18,110 bases of DNA, taken from NCBI GenBank assembly GCA_035541895.1, contig DATKMK010000117.1, positions 1-18,110 on the forward strand, read 5' to 3'. Positions 13,244 through 18,110 of the stretch are shown piece by piece. The position numbers were made by a program, and so were the translations under genes. The notes under the pieces were generated by a model, which searched no databases, was not told the DNA's origin, and worked only from the letters and a program-made list of their open reading frames with translations. The number at the start of each line of letters is the position of its first letter. Within the stretch, counting starts at the first letter, position 1. This DNA comes from DATKMK01 sp035541895. GTDB lineage: Bacteria; Desulfobacterota; Binatia; HRBIN30; JACQVA1.

Positions 13244-15256
13244 TCACCAGTGAACGCCCGGGAGCAATCGGGCGAACACCTTGCCGAGGCTCGTCGGGGT
13301 CTCGTTGCGTGATGCGGTGGCGCCGCGCGCCGCCGCCGAGTCGGGGAAGAGGCGATACGCCAGGTACAGCGCAACGTCGAAGACGCCCGGCGCGACGTTG
13401 GAGCTGAGCTGACCCATCGTGCCGAGCATGGTGCCGACGTGTTTGGGCCGGCGCACGATCGCGGAGCAAATCAGATCCGCGGCCTGCGCCGGCGTGATCG
13501 CCGAGAACGAATCGTATAGCCGGGTCGGTGCAATCATCTCGGTTTTCACCAGCGGCATGTACACGGTGGTGATGTCGATCCCGTCGCCGATCAATTCGGG
13601 GGCCGCGCACTTCGAGAAACCGTCGAGCGCGGCTTTCGATGCGACGTAGGCTGAAAATCGCGGCGGCCCGACTTGGACGCCGATCGACGAGATGTTGATG
13701 ATGTGTCCGTTGTGGCGTTTCCGCATCGCCGGCAGGAGCCCGAGGATCACGCGCAGCGCACCGAAGTAGTTGATGTCCATCGTGCGCACGAAGTCATGAA
13801 AGCGATCCTGCGAAATGCGCAGCGAGCGGCGAATCGAGCGGCCGGCGTTGTTGATCAGGATGTCGACGCCACCGAACTGGCGCACGACGTCTCGGCACAA
13901 TCGCTCCGCGCTGTCGGCGTCGGTGAGGTCGGCGGCATGGGCGGTCGCCCGCCCACCCACTTGCTCGATGTGGTGGCGCACTTCTTCCAAACGCTCGGCA
14001 TCGCGCGCTACCAGGATCACGCGGGCGCCGGCGGCGCCGAGCTTGAGCGCCGTCGCGCGGCCGATGCCCGACGACGCTCCGGTGATGAGAACCGTCTTGC
14101 CACGGACGACGGTCTCCAACCGCCGCTCGTGCGAAATGTTGGTGTTGAGGTTACGCTCCCAGTACGACCACAGATTGCGCGCGTAGGATTCGAGCGGCGG
14201 CACGCGAATTCCGGAGCCGGACAACGCGGCGAGCGTCTGTTGGCAATCGAAGACGGTGGGATTGTTGACGTAGTCGAGCACGCGCGGCGGGATGCCGAGC
14301 TGCTGCTCGACCAGCCGTCCGGCGATCCCGCGCCCGTTGTGCGCGACCGCGCGCAGCACCGGCGTCAGCGCGGCTTCCACGCCGACCACGCGCAGCGAGA
14401 ACTGAGGGGCCCCCGCCGCTTCAGCCAGAATGTCGAGCGTTTCGCCGACCGTGTGCGCCTGCGGGTCGACGAGGTGAAAGGTCTTGCCGTCCTGGCCCGG
14501 ACGATGGGCGATGTGATCGATGGCCGCGGCGACGAAGTCGACCGGAACCACATTGAGATATCCGCCGTCGATGCCCGGCAAGGGCAGCACCGTCGGCAGG
14601 GCGGCGGCCAGTCGTTCGAGAATTGGAAAGAAGTAATACGGGCCGTCGATCTTATCCATCTCGCCGGTCACCGAATGACCGACGACGAGTGACGGCCGGT
14701 AGATTCGCCACGGGATCGCGCACTCCATGCGCACGACGCGTTCCGACTCGTGCTTGGTGCGAAAGTAGGGATCGCCCAGCTCGCCGGCTTCATCGAACAT
14801 GTCTTCACGGAACACGCCGTCAAAGCGGCCCGCCGCGGCGATCGAGCTGACGTGATGGAACGTGCGCGCGCCGATGCGCTCGGCGACATCGACGGTGTGT
14901 TCGGTGCCGGTGACGTTGACGTGCGCCAGCGCCTCGTCGCTGGCGCTCATGTCGTAGAGGCCGGCGACGTGGAAGAAGTGCCCGACCTTGCCGCGCAACT
15001 TGGCGAGCGGCGCCGAGGACAAGCCGAAGTTCGGCTCGCCGACATCGCCGAGGACCGGAATGACTCGGCCACCCGCGTTCCATTGCGCAAGCCGTTCTTC
15101 GAACCGCGGCAGGCTTTGCTGGCGAACGAGGGCGTGCACGGTGCACTCGGGCCGCTTGAGCAGTTGCGCAACCAGGTGACGACCGATGAAACCGGTGGCC
15201 CCAGTGATGAAGTATCCGTCCCGTTGGCCCGCTGCCTGTCTTCGCCGCTTCGGCAT
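13244..15256 (-). CDS. Two-domain alcohol-forming fatty acyl-CoA reductase (Marinobacter Maqu_2507-like)
   Basis: This 670-residue protein closely resembles, from memory, the bacterial reductase that takes fatty acyl-CoA through the aldehyde to primary fatty alcohol with NADPH. The N-domain (about 14-375) is an extended SDR/NAD_binding_4 fold: nucleotide loop TGATGFIG at 18-25, HHVSSIAAAGRFDGVFREDM at 134-153, and YFRTK at 164-168 with Tyr164 and Lys168. The C-domain (about 385-645) is a classical SDR: TGASSGIG at 392-399, NNAG at 469-472, NISSIG at 521-526, and YVASK with Tyr537 and Lys541. RSIRRSL after the NNAG and YRPSLVVGHS in the N-domain are characteristic of this group. The start is chosen by GGGAG 5 nt upstream; the frame extends to 15421 without support. 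The acyl-CoA synthetase follows in the same transcript. Confidence 0.9.
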   Translation of the reverse strand: MPKRRRQAAGQRDGYFITGATGFIGRHLVAQLLKRPECTVHALVRQQSLPRFEERLAQWNAGGRVIPVLGDVGEPNFGLSSAPLAKLRGKVGHFFHVAGLYDMSASDEALAHVNVTGTEHTVDVAERIGARTFHHVSSIAAAGRFDGVFREDMFDEAGELGDPYFRTKHESERVVRMECAIPWRIYRPSLVVGHSVTGEMDKIDGPYYFFPILERLAAALPTVLPLPGIDGGYLNVVPVDFVAAAIDHIAHRPGQDGKTFHLVDPQAHTVGETLDILAEAAGAPQFSLRVVGVEAALTPVLRAVAHNGRGIAGRLVEQQLGIPPRVLDYVNNPTVFDCQQTLAALSGSGIRVPPLESYARNLWSYWERNLNTNISHERRLETVVRGKTVLITGASSGIGRATALKLGAAGARVILVARDAERLEEVRHHIEQVGGRATAHAADLTDADSAERLCRDVVRQFGGVDILINNAGRSIRRSLRISQDRFHDFVRTMDINYFGALRVILGLLPAMRKRHNGHIINISSIGVQVGPPRFSAYVASKAALDGFSKCAAPELIGDGIDITTVYMPLVKTEMIAPTRLYDSFSAITPAQAADLICSAIVRRPKHVGTMLGTMGQLSSNVAPGVFDVALYLAYRLFPDSAAARGATASRNETPTSLGKVFARLLPGVHW

Positions 15257-15408
15257 GAGAACTCCCGCAATCGCTTTCCCGCGTGGCGCGCGGTACGCGA
15301 TCATCGCCGTGCGGGCAAATTCTGACACGTGGGCCGGGCAAGACAAGAGTGAGCGCGGGCGATATTTCGTTGCTTGAATCGACGCGGACAAGCTGCCAGA
15401 GCTGACGC
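15257..15408. other. Divergent intergenic region between the reductase and GST genes
   Basis: These 152 nt presumably hold promoters for both the minus-strand lipid operon and the plus-strand GST gene. I could not find a -35/-10 pair with acceptable spacing on either strand. A perfect TTGACA occurs at 15415-15420, just inside the annotated GST start, with TATAGC only 14 nt later, which is too close. No repeat or RNA gene is seen. Confidence 0.4.
15262..15266 (-). promoter_or_regulatory. Ribosome binding site choosing the reductase start
   Basis: Minus-strand GGGAG lies 5 nt before the ATG at 15256. Upstream in-frame starts at 15304 and 15421 would add 16 and 55 poorly conserved-looking residues. 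The SDR fold begins within about 15 residues of the 15256 start. Confidence 0.55.
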
Positions 15409-16209
15409 GTGGCGTTGACAACGCAGGGCGTCTCTATAGCCGCGCACTCGACCCTGCCGACGTTGTGGCAGTTTCGTTACTCGCACTACAACGAAAAGGC
15501 GCGCTGGGCGCTCGACTTCAAGCGCGTTCCGCACATCCGACGCTCGGTCCTGCCCGGGCCGCATGTGCCGCGCATGTTGTGGCTGACCCGGCAGAAGGCG
15601 GTGCCGGTGTTGGTGATGAACGGCGAGACCATCGCCGACTCGACCCGCATCATCGCGGCGCTGGAAGCCGCGCACCCCGATCCGCCGCTCTATCCGCGCG
15701 ACGACGCGGACCGGCGGCGCGCGCTCGAACTGGAAGAGTTCTTCGATGAGGAGCTCGGTCCGTACCTGCGCCGCGCATGGTTCTTCGAAACGCTGAGTGA
15801 TCCGAGATTCTGCGCGGCGCAGTTGAGCGCTGGGGCGCCGCCGGCGTCGCAGCGAGTGTTTCGGCTCGCGTTTCCGCTGATCGCGGCGGTGATGAAGGCC
15901 GATATGAAGATCGATGCGGCGGGCGCCGCGGTGGGGCGCGCGAAGACCATCGCGGCGCTCGATCGGCTTGAAGCCGAACTGCAGCCGTCCGGCTACCTCG
16001 TCGGCGATCAGTTCACTGTCGCTGATCTCACCGCCGCGGCGCTGTTCTCACCGGTGGTGATGCCGCCCGAATTTCCCTATCCATTGCTCACGGCGCTGCC
16101 GCCGCCGGCGGCTCGCTTGCGCGACACGCTGGCGCCGCGCCGGGGCTTTCAGTGGGTCGCCGAACTTTACCGGCATCACCGCGGCGCGTCGGCTGAAGTG
16201 CCGCGGTGA
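15409..16209 (+). CDS. Glutathione S-transferase family protein
   Basis: This protein of about 266 residues has a thioredoxin-like N-domain and an all-helical C-domain. Residues 18-90 carry TLWQFRYSHYNEKARWAL, where Ser25 occupies the position of the usual catalytic Ser/Cys, then KAVPVLVMNGETIADSTRI, with cis-Pro66 and Asp77-Ser78 as the glutathione gamma-glutamyl site. Residues about 100-250 are helical and include GYLVGDQFTVADLTAAALF, the typical GST C-domain N-capping motif. The GTG at 15409 has no strong ribosome binding site; a TTG at 15415 or a later codon could be used, because the first 15 residues are not part of the fold. It diverges from the reductase gene across 152 nt. The substrate is unknown; isomerase, dehalogenase or detoxification roles are all possible. 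Confidence 0.85.
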   Translation: MALTTQGVSIAAHSTLPTLWQFRYSHYNEKARWALDFKRVPHIRRSVLPGPHVPRMLWLTRQKAVPVLVMNGETIADSTRIIAALEAAHPDPPLYPRDDADRRRALELEEFFDEELGPYLRRAWFFETLSDPRFCAAQLSAGAPPASQRVFRLAFPLIAAVMKADMKIDAAGAAVGRAKTIAALDRLEAELQPSGYLVGDQFTVADLTAAALFSPVVMPPEFPYPLLTALPPPAARLRDTLAPRRGFQWVAELYRHHRGASAEVPR

Positions 16210-16246
16210 ACCGTCGCGGTAGCGCGGCTACGGCACGTCGAGCTGC

Positions 16247-17194
16247 TCAGCCTTTGCGGACCGCCGGGATGACTTCTTCGGCGAAACCCTGAATCTCATC
16301 TTCGAAGAACGGCGCGAAGGTCATGAAGATGAAGTGGGTGATGCCGGCCTTGGTGTAGCGCTCGACGGTATCGAGGCACTCCTGTTTGTCGCCGATCATG
16401 ATTTGCTTGCGGGCTTCCTCGGGCGTGACCCCGCGCATGTTGGCGATCAAGCCGCACATGAAGTCCTGGCGCGGCGGCGCGGCCTTGTAGCAGAGCGGCA
16501 TCATCGCGGTCTTTTCGATTTGTGTCGTGTCGCGTTTGACCGCGTCGCCGTGCTTTCGGATGACGCCGATCAGGTCGCGCAAGGTCTCGGCGCTGCCGCT
16601 GGCGTTCCACATGTCGGCGTACTGCGCGACGATGCGCAGCAAAACCTTTTGCCCGACGCCGCCGATCATGATCGGCGGATGGGGCCGCTGGACCGGCTTG
16701 GGAAGGCACATCGCGTCGGTCACGGTGTAGTGCTTGCCGTGCACCGTCGTCTTGTCTTGTGTGAACATGCCGCGAATGATTCGGCAAGCTTCTTCGAGCG
16801 CCTCGAGCCGGCCGCGCACGGTTTTGAAGTCGATCCCGAAGTTGCGATGCTCCAGCTCGAACCAGCCGGCGCCGATGCCGAGGTTGAGCCGGCCGCCGCT
16901 GATGTGATCGAGCGTCGCCGCCATTTTCGCCGTCACGCACGGGTGGCGGTAGGTGTTGCCGTTCACCAGATGGCCGATGCGCGCGCGTTTGGTCGCTTGC
17001 GCCAGCGCGCTGAGCGTCGTCCAGCCTTCGAAGCACGGGCCTTCGGGGTCGACGAAGATGGGATAGAAGTGATCGAAGTTCCACAACGAGTCGTAACCCC
17101 AGCGATCGGCCTTTTGCCACAGGTCGAGCATCTGTGCCCATTCGATGCCTTGCTGGCCGGTTTGAATTCCGAAACGAACTGGATGTGTCGCCAT
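16247..17194 (-). CDS. Luciferase-like (LLM) flavin or F420-dependent oxidoreductase
   Basis: This 315-residue protein has the TIM-barrel luciferase-like monooxygenase pattern: RFGIQTGQQG at the start, ADRWGYDSLWNFDHF, ATKRARIGHLVNGNTYRHP, AATLDHISGGRLNLGIGAGW at 93-112, then RGRLEALEEACRIIRGMFTQ and KPVQRPHPPIMIGGVGQKV. Members transfer hydride from reduced F420 or use FMNH2. The TLDHISGGRLNLGIGAGW segment is typical of actinobacterial-style F420 members, but the cofactor cannot be proved from sequence. AGGAG 10 nt upstream supports the ATG at 17194. It lies 19 nt downstream of a split-barrel flavin-fold gene, so the two are probably one transcript. The substrate is unknown. Confidence 0.88.
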   Translation of the reverse strand: MATHPVRFGIQTGQQGIEWAQMLDLWQKADRWGYDSLWNFDHFYPIFVDPEGPCFEGWTTLSALAQATKRARIGHLVNGNTYRHPCVTAKMAATLDHISGGRLNLGIGAGWFELEHRNFGIDFKTVRGRLEALEEACRIIRGMFTQDKTTVHGKHYTVTDAMCLPKPVQRPHPPIMIGGVGQKVLLRIVAQYADMWNASGSAETLRDLIGVIRKHGDAVKRDTTQIEKTAMMPLCYKAAPPRQDFMCGLIANMRGVTPEEARKQIMIGDKQECLDTVERYTKAGITHFIFMTFAPFFEDEIQGFAEEVIPAVRKG

Positions 17195-17213
17195 GATCCG
17201 CCTTCTCCTTCCT

Positions 17214-17672
17214 TCAACTGTGTTCCAGCGATCTGAAGTATTCGCGCCAGCCGGCCCGGACGACTTGCTCGGTCACTCCGGGCGCCTCATACGCCGGTGA
17301 GATGAGTGCGTCGGCATATTCGACGCGGATGAGCACGACGCCGCCAATCGCAGCGGTCACGCCGCGCGCGCGGAAGAACGCCAGCGCGCGCTCGAAACGT
17401 TCGCCGTCGGTCAGCACGGTTGCCGTGCCCTTGAAGCGATACCCCTTGCGCACGATGGGATCGACCACGTTGATCTCCGTCGACGGATTGCGACGGAGGT
17501 TCGCGATCGTACCCGGCGAGTGAATGTCGGCGAAGATGAGATGGTCGTCGTCCCACACGGTCGTGGTGCCTTTGGGAGAGAGGTTCGGCGTGCCGTCGGC
17601 GCACACCGTGGCGACGAACCCGAGACGCTGCTCGTTCACCACCCGCTTCATGTCGTCGGTGAGAATGCCCAT
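17214..17672 (-). CDS. Pyridoxamine 5'-phosphate oxidase-fold (split-barrel flavin/F420-binding) protein
   Basis: This 152-residue protein starts MGILTDDMKRVVNEQRLGFV. Features of the PPOX split barrel include LGFVATVCADGTPNLSPKGT at 17-36, HLIFADIHSPGTIANLRRNP at 44-63 (the phosphate/flavin-binding segment), EINVVDP at 66-72, and GYRFKGTATVLTDG at 77-90. Such proteins bind FMN or F420 and are usually dimeric reductases or oxidases. The frame is open upstream to 17912, but that extension lies antisense to the radical SAM gene and is not PPOX-like, so I use 17672. No strong ribosome binding site is visible. The luciferase-like gene follows after 19 nt. A role with the same cofactor as its neighbour is inference. 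Confidence 0.85.
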   Translation of the reverse strand: MGILTDDMKRVVNEQRLGFVATVCADGTPNLSPKGTTTVWDDDHLIFADIHSPGTIANLRRNPSTEINVVDPIVRKGYRFKGTATVLTDGERFERALAFFRARGVTAAIGGVVLIRVEYADALISPAYEAPGVTEQVVRAGWREYFRSLEHS

Positions 17673-17777
17673 GGGTTGCGCTGGATGACGGCGCAATCGT
17701 ACGCGAGCGGCAGCGCATTGAAAACTCGGGGGGACTGATTTTCTTGAACCGCGATTCAGCTCTGCTACCGTGAAGGC

Positions 17778-18110
17778 GTGACCGCAATCACCGCCACTCC
17801 CGTCGACGAACTGGATGAAATCGCCGCCACACTCCGGCAGACCGACTTCCCCAATCAGCTCGGCATCGAAGTCACCGGGCAGTGCAACCTGCATTGCACC
17901 ATGTGCCATCACGACACGTTGCGACGTCCGAGCGGCCGCATGTCGCCGGCGCTGTTTCGAAAATGTGCAGACGAAGTCGCAGCCACTGCGCCACGGACTG
18001 CCGTGTGGTTTTCTTTCAACGGGGAAGCGCTGCTCGCACCCGATCGGCTGCTCGACATGGTCGCCTACGGCAAGTCGGTCGGCTTGGCGTCGCTGAACCT
18101 CAACACCAAC
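17778..18110 (+). CDS. Radical SAM protein, N-terminal part (cut by right edge)
   Basis: An open frame of 111 codons runs from a GTG at 17778 to the window end. Residues 36-43 are CNLHCTMC, the Cx3Cx2C motif that binds the radical SAM 4Fe-4S cluster (Cys36, Cys40, Cys43). The cluster motif follows GIEVTGQ, as is usual for the first strand of the barrel. FSFNGEALLAP at about residues 79-89 matches the GGEP-type SAM-binding strand, with Glu. The reaction and any C-terminal SPASM or accessory domain lie outside the window. An in-frame stop at 17745-17747 and the absence of another ATG/GTG/TTG make the GTG the only likely start. It diverges from the PPOX-fold gene across about 105 nt without a convincing promoter. 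Confidence 0.85.
   Translation, partial: MTAITATPVDELDEIAATLRQTDFPNQLGIEVTGQCNLHCTMCHHDTLRRPSGRMSPALFRKCADEVAATAPRTAVWFSFNGEALLAPDRLLDMVAYGKSVGLASLNLNTN

Noticed and set aside
15415..15440. Perfect TTGACA followed by TATAGC near the GST start
   Set aside because: The spacer is only 14 nt and the boxes lie inside the annotated coding start. It would need a much later start codon, for which there is no other evidence.
16219..16231. Short GTAGC-GCG-GCTAC hairpin between the convergent GST and LLM genes
   Set aside because: A 5-bp stem with a 3-nt loop and no U-tract is common by chance at this GC content; too weak to call a terminator.
17744..17771. TTGAAC ... TACCGT as a promoter for the radical SAM gene
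   Set aside because: Matches are 4 of 6 and 3 of 6 with 16-nt spacing, and the start codon would fall about at the transcription start. Not supportable.
1..18110. Search for tRNA, rRNA, CRISPR arrays, insertion sequences and attachment sites
   Set aside because: No tandem spacer-repeat pattern, transposase or integrase motif, terminal inverted repeats or RNA gene signature was seen on either strand by eye.

Overview
This is an 18.1 kb, GC-rich, densely coding bacterial segment with short intergenic gaps, several GTG starts and many long antisense shadow frames. A lipobox lipoprotein, a SurA/PrsA-like exported parvulin and a GT87-type membrane glycosyltransferase suggest a Gram-negative-type (diderm) envelope. 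The gene mix (alcohol-forming fatty acyl-CoA reductase, luciferase-like monooxygenase next to a split-barrel flavin protein, GST, radical SAM) would fit an environmental deltaproteobacterium-like lineage such as Binatota. That assignment is inference; nothing in the window fixes the taxonomy. No rRNA, tRNA, CRISPR array, transposase or phage gene was seen, and no stretch of 300 bases lacks a gene.

Layout. (1) Positions 1-2475, minus strand: an alkaline-phosphatase-superfamily protein, a DUF1992 protein joined to it by an ATGA stop/start overlap, and a conserved hypothetical gene cut by the left edge. (2) 2575-4565: small genes in alternating directions. They are a TPR protein (+), an Eis-like GNAT acetyltransferase (-), an AbrB/MazE-type swapped-hairpin protein (+) and a 75-residue cysteine-motif protein (-). 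A 21-bp-arm inverted repeat fills the gap between the convergent TPR and GNAT genes. (3) 4670-8477, plus strand: exported peptidyl-prolyl isomerase, class III aminotransferase and GT87-like polytopic glycosyltransferase, probably one transcript. (4) 15256-8480, minus strand: fatty acyl-CoA reductase, FATP-type acyl-CoA synthetase and a 970-residue lipoprotein with GH94-like architecture, separated by only 13 and 2 nt. (5) 15409-16209: a GST-family gene (+) divergent from the reductase. (6) 17672-16247, minus strand: a pyridoxamine-phosphate-oxidase-fold protein followed by a luciferase-like oxidoreductase. (7) 17778 to the right edge: the start of a radical SAM gene.

How the genes may work together. 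The clearest module is region 4. The synthetase would make fatty acyl-CoA, the reductase would take it through the aldehyde to fatty alcohol, and the co-transcribed surface lipoprotein looks built to act on a glycan or glycolipid. Regions 3 and 4 converge with only 2 nt between stop codons, so an envelope or lipid theme is plausible across about 10 kb. The most unusual single protein is the phosphatase-superfamily protein at 562-2475. Its superfamily halves appear in swapped order, consistent with a circular permutation or with fused remnants of two domains.
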